A stretch of DNA of 64,000 nucleotides from Algibacter mikhailovii. Its GTDB lineage: Bacteria > Bacteroidota > Bacteroidia > Flavobacteriales > Flavobacteriaceae. Where the stretch lies: positions 74,697-138,696 of the forward strand of contig NZ_BMWZ01000006.1 of assembly GCF_014651495.1 (NCBI RefSeq). Direction: 5' to 3'. Positions 20,865 to 29,409 of the stretch are shown one piece after another; the first letter of the stretch is position 1, and the number at the start of each line of letters is the position of its first letter. The notes below the pieces were generated by a model, which was not told the DNA's origin, did no database searches, and saw only the letters and a program-made list of their open reading frames with translations. The position numbers and the translations under genes were made by a program.

Positions 20865-21542
20865 TTATCTGGAAATTTTAAAATTATCTAAGTTAATATC
20901 ATCTGTACCTATATTATCAAAAGGGTATTCCAGGTCGTCTTGAATATTATATAAGGAGATAAGTATAAACTCGGTAAGAATAACAACGATATAAACAACC
21001 CAGTATAAGGATTCTGAGTCTACGGCGTAGATAATGGTTGGTGCATAGATGAAAGGAAAGACATAAACAAAGACCCCACAGTAGGCTTTTAAACTAATTG
21101 GAGTTCTGTGAGAGTGTATGGAGTGCAAATTCTCGATAGAGCGATGCACATCCCTCATAAATCGAAATACTTTATCGCGCAGACTCCTTTTCAAGGAGGA
21201 ATCTTTCTCTAATGTAAATTGAAATACCTTATCAGTAATGATGTCTAATTCTTTTAATGAATATGTGGTTTTTGCCAAGTGCTGCAGTACGGTTTCATTA
21301 ATTTCAATTAAGATATCTACGCTTTCAGTTTTTTCTTGTTCTGTTAACCCGTTATTGCTCATCAAGAAGGCCTGAACGGTTTTTAAGTTAGAACGGAAGG
21401 CGCTAAGATGCTCTAAGGCTTTTTCGCGACGTCTAAAAGAGCCACGAATGGTAAAAACAAGTGGAAAGATTATGGCAATATGTAATAATGTGAGATCCAC
21501 ATTAAAACGAATATTAAAAGAATACGCCAGAAATGTAACCAC
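20865..21542 (-). CDS. hypothetical integral membrane protein
   Basis: The 225 residues contain an N-terminal hydrophobic segment (about 1-32), a long soluble helical stretch with many charged residues (about 35-145), and two C-terminal membrane helices (about 150-170 and 178-198), then an Asp-rich tail. I do not recognise the family. The listed start is GTG at 21542. The frame stays open and protein-like for another 25 codons upstream (to a TAA at 21623) and would complete a first membrane helix, but it has no ATG, GTG or TTG. It is convergent with the protease and divergent from the CotH-like gene. Confidence 0.7.
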   Translation of the reverse strand: MVTFLAYSFNIRFNVDLTLLHIAIIFPLVFTIRGSFRRREKALEHLSAFRSNLKTVQAFLMSNNGLTEQEKTESVDILIEINETVLQHLAKTTYSLKELDIITDKVFQFTLEKDSSLKRSLRDKVFRFMRDVHRSIENLHSIHSHRTPISLKAYCGVFVYVFPFIYAPTIIYAVDSESLYWVVYIVVILTEFILISLYNIQDDLEYPFDNIGTDDINLDNFKISR

Positions 21543-21649
21543 AATTGAAATAATTGTAACAATTACAGTTCTGTGATTTAATATGGAAATATATTGGTTA
21601 ATGTGCTTAAAATTAATATTTTATAATATCTAAATTTAATTACAATCTT

Positions 21650-22711
21650 ATGAAAAAACAAATAATCTCTATACTGGTTTTTTATTATTTTTTCTACGGC
21701 ATGCCCGGTTTCGCTCAAATTGATTCTGATAGCATTAAAATTCCTGAGGTTGCAAAACTTTTTCGAAGTGAACGCGTGGTTCCTGTTAAAATGAGCTATT
21801 CTAGTAAAGCCATAAAAAGAGAGACAAATGACAGTGTTTATATTCCCACTATTTTTGAGTATCAGACTTCTAAAGGGAAATGGAAAACATTACAATTGAA
21901 TTTGCGAGGTAGGGGGGAATTCAGATATAAGAATTGTACTTATACACCATTAAAATTAAAAATTAAAAAAGACTCTGCTAAAGGCACAATTTTTAAGGGG
22001 AGCAAGCAATTGAAAATGGTGATGCCATGTTATGTGCGTTCTGGTAATAGTAATAAGGTGGTTAAAGAGTATATGGCTTATAAGTTTTATGAGCAACTTT
22101 CACCCTATCATTTTAAAACGCGGTTGTTGGATATAGATTATATAGATGTTAAGAGTAAAAAGCCAAAAAAACATGAGTTTATGGGGTTTTTAATTGAAGA
22201 TGATAAGGTAGTTGCTAAAAGACATAATGGTAATGTGTTGAACATTAAAGTCCATCCTTTAGGGCAGGAAGGCCTATGCTCTGTTAGGAATGCTCTTTTT
22301 CAGTACATGATTGGTAATACTGACTATTCCTCGGCATATGGACATAATGTTAAGCTTTTTTTTATAGATAAAAATACAATACCGGTACCTTATGATTTTG
22401 ACATGTCTGGTTTGGTAAATGCTAATTATGCCGTAGTATCACAAATTGGCAATAAAACATTACCAATAGACAATGTTCGCCATCGCCTTTATCGCGGTTT
22501 TAAACATCCGGAAGATGTCTTTCAAACAGTAAGACAAGAATTCTTAAGTCAGAAAGACGCTATTTTTAATATAATGGAAGCATGTAAACCTTTCTTTGAT
22601 AGCAATACCGAATATGAGCACGCTAAAAGTTATATCGCAGAATTTTATGAAATTTTAAATAGTGATACCAAATTTTCAAATAACATTGTTAGGGTAGCAC
22701 GCACTAAATAG
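21650..22711 (+). CDS. secreted CotH-like protein (putative atypical kinase fold)
   Basis: This is a 353-residue exported protein with signal peptide 1-22 (ending PGFAQ). The central part resembles the CotH/HipA-type kinase-like fold: a basic beta-rich start (LNLRGRGEFRYKNC), then IGNTDYSSAYGHN at about 221-233, resembling the catalytic GN.D....N loop, and PVPYDFDMSGL at about 245-255, resembling the metal-binding DxD. CotH proteins phosphorylate other proteins, but that activity is only inferred here because the motifs are divergent. It converges on a secreted PPP-type phosphatase gene. Confidence 0.75.
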   Translation: MKKQIISILVFYYFFYGMPGFAQIDSDSIKIPEVAKLFRSERVVPVKMSYSSKAIKRETNDSVYIPTIFEYQTSKGKWKTLQLNLRGRGEFRYKNCTYTPLKLKIKKDSAKGTIFKGSKQLKMVMPCYVRSGNSNKVVKEYMAYKFYEQLSPYHFKTRLLDIDYIDVKSKKPKKHEFMGFLIEDDKVVAKRHNGNVLNIKVHPLGQEGLCSVRNALFQYMIGNTDYSSAYGHNVKLFFIDKNTIPVPYDFDMSGLVNANYAVVSQIGNKTLPIDNVRHRLYRGFKHPEDVFQTVRQEFLSQKDAIFNIMEACKPFFDSNTEYEHAKSYIAEFYEILNSDTKFSNNIVRVARTK

Positions 22712-22729
22712 AACACCGGAACATCTTCT

Positions 22730-22779
22730 CGCAATGGCTATTCTACTTTCGATATAGTGTAGAATGTTGGCGTTTTTTA
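22730..22779. terminator. putative terminator between convergent genes
   Basis: Inverted repeat ATTCTAC (22740-22746) and GTAGAAT (22759-22765), with imperfect extension outward, is followed by GTTGGCG and a T6 run. It lies between the CotH-like gene and the phosphatase gene. Confidence 0.55.
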
Positions 22780-23853
22780 TTTTACTATTTCAACTTTCTT
22801 ACCATTTTTTAGTCCGCGATAAAAAAGACCATTTTCTATAAAAAGAATTTCCCCAGAAACCCCATTTTTTATACTGGTATCCACTGCCAAAATCTTATTA
22901 TTAAATAAAGATTCTATTTGTTCTTGTGAGGTATGCCCAACAATGATGTGATCCACCTTTAAAGATTTAAGTATTTTTTTTAGTTCCCCTTTTTTAAAGG
23001 CTTCACTAAAATAACCACGGTACCAAATAGGGCTCTCTGTATTATTATATTCGAAGTAAATGGAATCCCATGTAGCTCCAGTCGCTTCGTCTAATAAAGA
23101 CGCCCTCATCTTTTGATTCGCTGTTTCAATAGTAACCCCGCTATCTATGAAATCTAATGATATACCGCCATGCACAAAAAGATAATTGTCTATTTGTAAT
23201 ATGGTGGCTTTAGAGCGGAGCCATCTTCCTAAAAGGGTTTCATTCCCATAAAGTTCGTTATAATGCGTTCTTAATATCCTTTCGGTCTTTCTATATTTCT
23301 TATTAATATATCGCAAATCGTTTCGCATTACCATATATTCGTGGTTGCCCAAAAGATAATGAACTTTGCCTCCAGCTTGTTCAGCTTGTTTTTCCAGTTT
23401 GTAAATTAACCACAGCAGTTCGGTGACTTTAGGACCACGATCAAAAACATCACCTACAATTACCAAATGGCCATCTCCATAGGCCCAATTTTCATCCGCA
23501 TCAATAATGCTATTATTGACTAAAATGGTTTTTGTTAAATCAAATTGACCGTGTACATCACTTAGTGCAGCAATCTTAGAAGCATTAGTATAAGTTGAAG
23601 ATGCGTTGTCAAATTGAGATTTTATAGAGCTCAAAGCAGACGATTGCGTCTTTAATACGCCATTATTGATTTTCTTTTCTATAATGCTATCACCAGTAAT
23701 AAAAACATATGGACCATCTGTAACGGGTATGGTATCAAATCGAGCTGATTTAAAAACTGTTTTTTCTGAAGCCTTTCTAGAATAAGTCTTACCAGAAGAA
23801 ATTAAAGCGAATGCGAAAAGGCAAAATAAGAGAAGGCTAATAATTTTAATCAT
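22777..23853 (-). CDS. secreted calcineurin-like (PPP-type) metallophosphoesterase
   Basis: The 358 residues start with an export signal (about 1-20). The dinuclear metal site is complete: Asp99 and His101 in SDVHGQFD, Asp135 and Asp138 in GDVFDRG, Asn170-His171-Glu172 in LLGNHEYM, a later FVHGGIS, and VDHIIVGHTS. The motif order and extracytoplasmic location resemble Shewanella-like protein phosphatases, which act on phosphorylated proteins. Its substrate is unknown. It converges on the CotH-like gene, which suggests but does not prove a kinase/phosphatase relation. Confidence 0.88.
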   Translation of the reverse strand: MIKIISLLLFCLFAFALISSGKTYSRKASEKTVFKSARFDTIPVTDGPYVFITGDSIIEKKINNGVLKTQSSALSSIKSQFDNASSTYTNASKIAALSDVHGQFDLTKTILVNNSIIDADENWAYGDGHLVIVGDVFDRGPKVTELLWLIYKLEKQAEQAGGKVHYLLGNHEYMVMRNDLRYINKKYRKTERILRTHYNELYGNETLLGRWLRSKATILQIDNYLFVHGGISLDFIDSGVTIETANQKMRASLLDEATGATWDSIYFEYNNTESPIWYRGYFSEAFKKGELKKILKSLKVDHIIVGHTSQEQIESLFNNKILAVDTSIKNGVSGEILFIENGLFYRGLKNGKKVEIVK

Positions 23854-24180
23854 TATAATGCTGTTTATTTAATGGCGTTACTAGTTAGCTTTAAACAAAG
23901 TTAAGATATTTAGATTAAGTGTTAAGTGTCACATTTTTAAGTAAATACGTTTTAGTTCATTTTGTATCTTTTTTTTGCTTATGCTTTTGATGCTGAGAAT
24001 TTATATGAAGACGGTCATTGTTTTTTTTGACAATTTATTTCTTTTCTAGCGCTTTAGAAAACCTTTTAATAGATCCTTTGATTATTTTTTTAAGTCTATG
24101 GTTTTCACTATATTGTAGGAAATAAATACATTTTATTGAGTATGTAGTAAACTGTTTATTAACTAATTGATCCACCTCTC
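23854..24180. other. intergenic region, no gene recognised
   Basis: These 327 A+T-rich bases separate two divergent genes. No coding frame, hairpin or convincing promoter pair was identified. Confidence 0.4.
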
Positions 24181-24744
24181 ATGAATTCACTTGTTAAAAC
24201 ATTTTCAATTGTTGCCCTCTACTTTTTATTTCCTTTTTTTTGTTTCTCGCAACCTACTCCCAAACCAGATCCTGATCCCGACCCCGTAACCATTACTATT
24301 TCGTTGGTAGTCGATACAAAAAACTTTGATCCTACTGATTGGCAGAAGTCATGCCATTTTGAAGCCAAAAGGTCAGATAGTGTAAGAGTTAACCCCTCAG
24401 TTCCTGGACAATTGGAGGATTTTAATGTTAATGCTTGGCCCGGAGATATTATTATATGGAAAGGAAAGCCTTCTTATTTTTTTAAAAACACGGTGAATAT
24501 AAAAAAAGTAAAGTATAATAAAGGTGATAGGATATTTAAACATAAAGATCATGGTTCCCCATTCTGGTCTAAGAAAGTGGATGCTAAAGTCATGGGAGGT
24601 GCTAAAGATGGCTCTGATTATGAGTATGACATTATTTTTAAAATAAAAAGAGCTAAAAGAGCTAATGGCCATTATAAAATAGATCCTAAAATAAGTATTA
24701 GACCAAGGCCAGGCATTCTTACTGATTCTTTATCCGATAAATAA
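24181..24744 (+). CDS. hypothetical secreted protein
   Basis: This 187-residue protein has signal peptide 1-24 (ending FCFSQ) and a Pro-Asp-rich linker (PKPDPDPDPDP, about 27-37), then a beta-rich domain with an ending rich in Lys and Arg. The stretch AWPGDIIIWKG is reminiscent of cupredoxin-like folds, but no copper ligands are evident. I do not recognise the family. The gene ends 16 bases before the second TPR adenylate cyclase and is probably co-transcribed with it. A ligand or partner of the cyclase sensor domain is one possibility. Confidence 0.7.
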   Translation: MNSLVKTFSIVALYFLFPFFCFSQPTPKPDPDPDPVTITISLVVDTKNFDPTDWQKSCHFEAKRSDSVRVNPSVPGQLEDFNVNAWPGDIIIWKGKPSYFFKNTVNIKKVKYNKGDRIFKHKDHGSPFWSKKVDAKVMGGAKDGSDYEYDIIFKIKRAKRANGHYKIDPKISIRPRPGILTDSLSDK

Positions 24745-24760
24745 GTTAAACTTATCTAAT

Positions 24761-26590
24761 GTGCCTTTGCAACCAAACAAACTTTTCAGATTTATTTTTG
24801 TTATTCTCTTTTTGGGTTTAGTCACAGAAGGATGGAGTCAATATAAATCTATAATAGATAGTTTAGAAAATAGATATCTTAATCCTAATCTTAGTGTTTC
24901 TGAGCAGATGTCTGTTTTAGAAGGGCTAGCTGTAAAACATCCAGACCCAGATAAAAGCATATTTTATAGCGATAAATTGTTGCTTTTAGCGAAATCTCAA
25001 AATTCTAAGGAAGATATCATTACAGCTCTGCAGGCAAAAGGATATGCTTTAACTATTAAGGGGGATTTAAGCCTTGCTATAGAAGTGTTTATGCAAGGTA
25101 TTGCATTAAGTAAGGAAATAAATGACACTGAACTTTTAGGAGGTTTGTATATATCTATTGCTGCTGTGTATTCGGTTATGGAGAACAAGAATAATACCAT
25201 CCTTTATTACAAAAAAGCTATAGATGTTCTTAAAAATATTGACGATAAAGGCTATTATGCAGCGGCCATTGAGAATTTAGGTGACGAGTACAATTTAAAT
25301 TTGGCTCAACCAGATTCAGCGCTTTATTATTTTGAAGAATCAGGAAAAATATGGCGGGCATTAGAGGATAAACGAGGGCTAGCTTTTAACATCGGAAATA
25401 AAGGGTTGGCTTATGCCCAGCTGAAGAGGACTGAAGAGGCTGAAGTTAATATTAACAAGGCAATCCATTTATTAGAGGAACTCGGAGAATATTATGCCAT
25501 TAGTGTATTCTTTATGTATATGTCTGATATTTACTTGGAGCGAGGAGATAACACGCAAGCACTGTCCTATACTTCAAATAGTTTAAACATTGCCAAGAAA
25601 TATGGTCTGAAAGACCAGATAGCAGATGCCTATTTGAAATTGTCAGAACTTCATGAAAACAATGGAAATATTAAACGCTCATTTGATAATTATAAGAATT
25701 ACATCGTATACAGAGATAGTGTAAAGAACATTGGAGCCGTTAGAGAAATCGCAAAAATTAGGCATGAAAGTGATTTGGCTCAGAAACAAAAAGAACTGGA
25801 TTTGGCAAGAGAAAAAGAGCAAAACAAAGGAAATATAGCCATAGCTATTGGTGTGGCTTTGTTTTTAATAGTCATTCTCGCCATTGGTTTATACCGCAGG
25901 ACAATTTTTATAAGTAAAACTAAAAAGATCATTGAAAAAGAGCGTAATCGGTCTGATAAACTTTTATTAAATATTCTACCAGAGCAAACGGCACAAGAGT
26001 TAAAAGATTCTGGCAGTGTAAAGGCTATGAAGTTCGATTCGGTGAGTGTGCTGTTTACTGATTTTAAAGGGTTCACAAATTATGCAGAGGAGCTATCACC
26101 CGAACTTTTGGTAAAGAGTCTTGGGTTTTATTTTTCTGAATTTGATAATATAATAGATAAATACGGACTGGAAAAAATAAAGACCATTGGTGATGCTTAT
26201 ATGTGCGCAGGCGGCCTACCTTATCCATCTAAAAACCATGCCAAACAGACTATACGTGCTGCCATGGAAATGAATGATTTTGTGAATAAAGTGCGGGAAG
26301 ACGTGTCAAAAGATTATGCAAACTTTGATATTCGTGTAGGGATAAACTCTGGGCCTGTTGTTGCCGGAGTAGTAGGTACAAAAAAAATAGCTTATGATAT
26401 TTGGGGTGATACGGTTAATGTGGCTTCAAGAATGGAGTCCATGTCAGATATTGGAAGAATTAATATTGGGGAATTAACGTATCAATTAATTAAAGATGAT
26501 TTTGAATGTGAATATAGGGGTGAATTTGACGTTAAGAATCGAGGTAAAATGAAAATGTACTTTGTAAATGCCGACTTGAAGAAGGGGTAG
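24761..26590 (+). CDS. TPR-sensor class III adenylate cyclase, membrane-bound (second copy)
   Basis: The 609 residues have the same layout as the cyclase at 11515: signal peptide (1-26), TPR repeats (about 60-315), coiled segment, membrane helix (about 362-381) and class III cyclase (about 420-600). The catalytic set is complete: Asp434 and Asp478 for metals, Lys474 and Asp546 (AYDIWG) for adenine choice, Asn553 and Arg557. It should make cAMP in the cytoplasm in response to something bound by the periplasmic TPRs. The start is GTG at 24761, directly after the small secreted protein gene. The cyclase domain is well conserved with the other copy, while the TPR part is more divergent. Confidence 0.92.
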   Translation: MPLQPNKLFRFIFVILFLGLVTEGWSQYKSIIDSLENRYLNPNLSVSEQMSVLEGLAVKHPDPDKSIFYSDKLLLLAKSQNSKEDIITALQAKGYALTIKGDLSLAIEVFMQGIALSKEINDTELLGGLYISIAAVYSVMENKNNTILYYKKAIDVLKNIDDKGYYAAAIENLGDEYNLNLAQPDSALYYFEESGKIWRALEDKRGLAFNIGNKGLAYAQLKRTEEAEVNINKAIHLLEELGEYYAISVFFMYMSDIYLERGDNTQALSYTSNSLNIAKKYGLKDQIADAYLKLSELHENNGNIKRSFDNYKNYIVYRDSVKNIGAVREIAKIRHESDLAQKQKELDLAREKEQNKGNIAIAIGVALFLIVILAIGLYRRTIFISKTKKIIEKERNRSDKLLLNILPEQTAQELKDSGSVKAMKFDSVSVLFTDFKGFTNYAEELSPELLVKSLGFYFSEFDNIIDKYGLEKIKTIGDAYMCAGGLPYPSKNHAKQTIRAAMEMNDFVNKVREDVSKDYANFDIRVGINSGPVVAGVVGTKKIAYDIWGDTVNVASRMESMSDIGRINIGELTYQLIKDDFECEYRGEFDVKNRGKMKMYFVNADLKKG

Positions 26591-26825
26591 TAGAAATTCA
26601 TGAATCAATAGGTCTATCATTACTGCTATTGCGGAACTTTTGGGGTAACCTTACTTCTAGACATAATGACTATTGTTGCCAACACAAAGCTGAATGTGTA
26701 TGAAGATCCTAGTAAATGCGCAGTTAATGCCGATGAAGACAGATAGTTTATAGCAGAGTTTATTCTGTTTTTAAGTGTTGCATGCGCAACTACTGCAATA
26801 CTAAATATTGATCAGTGATATGGAC

Positions 26826-27485
26826 TTAGTCTATTTTTTTAGGGATAATATTGTTCTTCTCTAGAGCTTTTAGAAGTTTTGCGATATACGTACTAATCGC
26901 TTTAGAATTGTTTTCTGGATCGACCAAATCGAAAGTAGCTCTCCACGCCAATGTATTTTCAGAATCTTTTTTTAAATCGTAAACAGAGGTTTCAATATTA
27001 TAAACTTTATACTTGTTGTAGTCATCTTGAGTGAAATAAGCGTCTTGATATGCTAAATAGTAGCCTATAAACTTTCTTAAGTGGTAATCCGTTTTTGGGG
27101 AATCGGCGGCATAAGATTCATTATCGTCAATACCTTTTACGAGAGACACTAGTGCGGTATCGTATCCATTAGATAATAGTTTATCTACTTGATCTTTAAT
27201 TTCTTTTTTGGTTTGCCAGGAATCTTGAAATGATTCTTCAAATACTACGGCACTTTGTAAGGCCTTTATGTTTCTTGCATTCAATGCTGTTATGAGTTGA
27301 AACTCATAAGCTTTGCGTGCTTCATAATTGGGTGTTACACCAACAACTAATATTTTTTTTGGATTAAAATGTTTGTAATCAGGGTTTTGCCAGTTTGTAA
27401 TTAGTTTTGATGAAGAACATCCAAGTACCATTGATAGTAAAATCAAGACTATGCTAGTACTAATTTGTGATTGGAAATTATTCAA
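26826..27485 (-). CDS. hypothetical lipoprotein (paralogue of the upstream gene)
   Basis: This 219-residue protein has a lipoprotein signal with lipobox MVLGC (Cys23). After it comes the segment KLITNWQNPDYKHFNPKKILVVG. The same pattern, ELTENWKNPDIDTYSPTKVLLVG, occurs in the preceding gene, and both share the spacing of Tyr-rich central and DP-containing C-terminal parts. The two are therefore diverged tandem duplicates. The reading frames overlap by eight bases, so they are co-transcribed. Function is unknown; they sit at the edge of a stress-gene cluster. Confidence 0.82.
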   Translation of the reverse strand: MNNFQSQISTSIVLILLSMVLGCSSSKLITNWQNPDYKHFNPKKILVVGVTPNYEARKAYEFQLITALNARNIKALQSAVVFEESFQDSWQTKKEIKDQVDKLLSNGYDTALVSLVKGIDDNESYAADSPKTDYHLRKFIGYYLAYQDAYFTQDDYNKYKVYNIETSVYDLKKDSENTLAWRATFDLVDPENNSKAISTYIAKLLKALEKNNIIPKKID

Positions 27486-28146
27486 TAGCTTCCTCTTTTA
27501 ATTGGTCTTTCAAATACATAGATTCTATAAGTTGCTGCTCTTCTAAAACAACTATAACAAGTCTTACAAAATCATTTACACTCTCACTAATAGATGTTGG
27601 ATCCATAACATCTATATACCCTTTCCAAATAAGTTCGCGTTCTTTTGTTGGGCATATACAATACATAGATGTTTCGGTATGATAAACTGTATACTCTTTA
27701 TAATAATCTGGGTTATAAAAAGCATCTTGATATTTTAAGTAATCGTCGCTAAATCGCCTATAAGTCGCATCATAACCATCATAATTTTCTTTGTACGCAA
27801 TTTGGTCTTCTACACCTATTACTTTTGTGAACAATACCGTGTCAAAACCACCTTTGATAAGTTTGTTTTCCAAGGTTTTTAATTGTTTTGTAGTCTTCTT
27901 TTCAGTGGTAAATGATGGGGCGAAAAGATCTAAACTCCTAACAGATTCTATGCCTCTAGAAGTATATTCATCTTGTAACTGTTTTTCAAATTGCTGTCTG
28001 GCTTCCATATTTGAAGTCATGCCAACCAATAAAACTTTAGTAGGGCTGTAGGTATCTATATCTGGGTTTTTCCAGTTTTCAGTTAACTCTGTTGTAGAGC
28101 AACTAAAGATTAGTACACCAAGTAATATGGAGGTTATTAATTTCAT
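27478..28146 (-). CDS. hypothetical lipoprotein (first of a tandem pair)
   Basis: The 222 residues begin with a lipoprotein signal peptide (lipobox IFSC, Cys16), followed by a domain shared with the next gene: an ENWKNPD start, a VLLVGMTSNMEAR strand-turn-helix and a C-terminal WKGYIDVMDP stretch. The family is not one I can name. It is placed 10 bases after a small helical protein gene and overlaps its paralogue by eight bases, giving a likely three-gene transcript. Confidence 0.82.
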   Translation of the reverse strand: MKLITSILLGVLIFSCSTTELTENWKNPDIDTYSPTKVLLVGMTSNMEARQQFEKQLQDEYTSRGIESVRSLDLFAPSFTTEKKTTKQLKTLENKLIKGGFDTVLFTKVIGVEDQIAYKENYDGYDATYRRFSDDYLKYQDAFYNPDYYKEYTVYHTETSMYCICPTKERELIWKGYIDVMDPTSISESVNDFVRLVIVVLEEQQLIESMYLKDQLKEEAIE

Positions 28147-28156
28147 TTTTATGGTA

Positions 28157-28600
28157 TTATGGTAGTAAACGTTTTTGTTTATACTCCTTTAAAACACCTT
28201 TAACAAGGGCAAATAATTGTGATTTAAATATTCTGTAGCGAGTTAAAAAATCGGATATTTTAATAATAAGTTTGCCGTGTTCATCTTTATAAGCATTTTC
28301 TAATGTAATTTGGTTTATGCCATCTACCATAATATTAAGCCCTTTTTCATGCTTTTTCACCGTATCAATGAACGCATTGGTTTCTTTTTTGAACTTACTT
28401 AATTCGTTTACAATGATTTTACTTTCATTAAAATGTTTTGAATCAATAAGTTGAAGTGTGTATGATTTTACTAAATCAGCAAAAAAAAGTTGTTCATCCT
28501 TAGCAAACTCTAATTCAGACAACCATTTTTTCGATGTATTATGCATGCTTTCCGGACTTAACCAAGCTACATATTTTGGGGTTTTGATTTTAGTTTTCAT
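28157..28600 (-). CDS. hypothetical cytoplasmic helical protein
   Basis: This 147-residue protein has no signal peptide, is predicted largely helical, and is rich in Lys and Glu. I do not recognise its family. It is the first gene of a unit with the two tandem lipoproteins (10-base gap) and lies just downstream of the hsp20 terminator. Its upstream region contains only a half copy of the palindrome that precedes other genes of the island. Confidence 0.65.
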   Translation of the reverse strand: MKTKIKTPKYVAWLSPESMHNTSKKWLSELEFAKDEQLFFADLVKSYTLQLIDSKHFNESKIIVNELSKFKKETNAFIDTVKKHEKGLNIMVDGINQITLENAYKDEHGKLIIKISDFLTRYRIFKSQLFALVKGVLKEYKQKRLLP

Positions 28601-28714
28601 CTTTTGAAGTGTTAATATTAAAAATATATCAGATCTAATGCGCCATAAATCATTTTGGTGGGGAATACCGTTTCGTTATTATAGTTCATTTTCTTGTTTT
28701 CAAATTTTAGAATT

Positions 28715-28758
28715 TAAAAGCGCAGAAAGTAACCCATAGATTACAGACTACTTTCTGC
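28715..28758 (-). terminator. putative terminator of hsp20
   Basis: A ten-base inverted repeat, GCAGAAAGTA (28722-28731) and TACTTTCTGC (28749-28758), lies just after the hsp20 stop. On the minus strand the stem is followed by CGCTTTTAAATT, a short T run. Confidence 0.6.
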
Positions 28759-28767
28759 TTGAGGGAA

Positions 28768-29295
28768 TTAATTAACTTCAATCACTTTTTTTTCAGGTTC
28801 TTGAGTCATTTCTGCTTCTTCTTTTTTAAGAAGTTTCACTGTTAAAATTCCATTTTTGTAAAGTGCTTTTACATCTTGGTCTAAATCTACCGAAGTAGGA
28901 AGCATCATAGATCTTTTAAAGGATTTATAACTAAACTCTTTACGAGAATATTCGCCATCCTTTTCTTCTTCGTTTTTAAGTTCTTTTTCACCGTTAACAT
29001 AAAGAACATCATCCTGTATGGTAACTTCAAAATCTTTTTTGCTAAAGCCAGGAGCTGCTAATTCAATTTCAAAATCTTCGTCATGTTCTATAACATTTAC
29101 AGGAGGCATCAAGCTATCATCTTCAAAGAAATCATCTTGAAAAATATCGTCAAATCTTCCCATGCTATTAAAATTGGAAGGGAATAATCTACTACTCCAA
29201 GGTCTTAAAAGACTATGACTCCAGGGCGTTAACAATTGACTTTCAAATGGCGAAAATCTATTTCTTTTTCTTTTGTGTTTTGTTAATGTTGTCAT
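28768..29295 (-). CDS. Hsp20/alpha-crystallin small heat-shock protein
   Basis: Small heat-shock proteins are ATP-independent holdases. From the ATG at 29295 the protein is 175 residues. An Arg/Lys-rich, Phe-rich N-terminal arm is followed by the alpha-crystallin domain (about 65-160), with the typical VIEHDEDFEIELAAPGF start, the DDVLYVNGEK strand and the core motif ALYKNGILTVKLLKK. The open frame extends further upstream to 29385, but those residues overlap the -7 box and activator-like site of its promoter, so the shorter start is right. It carries its own copy of the shared promoter type found across the island. Confidence 0.95.
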   Translation of the reverse strand: MTTLTKHKRKRNRFSPFESQLLTPWSHSLLRPWSSRLFPSNFNSMGRFDDIFQDDFFEDDSLMPPVNVIEHDEDFEIELAAPGFSKKDFEVTIQDDVLYVNGEKELKNEEEKDGEYSRKEFSYKSFKRSMMLPTSVDLDQDVKALYKNGILTVKLLKKEEAEMTQEPEKKVIEVN

Positions 29296-29329
29296 GATAC
29301 ATATTTTTAGGTTAAACATATTTTCATAA

Positions 29330-29372
29330 CTAATATATTTACTATAACAAGGTTGTACAATGATATGCATCA
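29330..29372 (-). promoter_or_regulatory. Fnr-like activator site plus -7 box of hsp20 (site 1)
   Basis: In gene direction: CTGATGCATATCATT with core TGAT-N4-ATCA at 29372-29361, then exactly 23 bases, then TATATTAG at 29337-29330. The ATG is 34 bases further on. The layout puts the palindrome near -41.5. Confidence 0.8.
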
Positions 29373-29409
29373 GTCCGTTACCCAAATTCAGAATTATGTT
29401 TCCAACCTT

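Noticed and set aside
28620-28631. Fnr-like site before the gene at 28157-28600
   Set aside because: Only one half-site (CTGATATAT on the minus strand) is present, and the expected -7 box would lie inside the gene.
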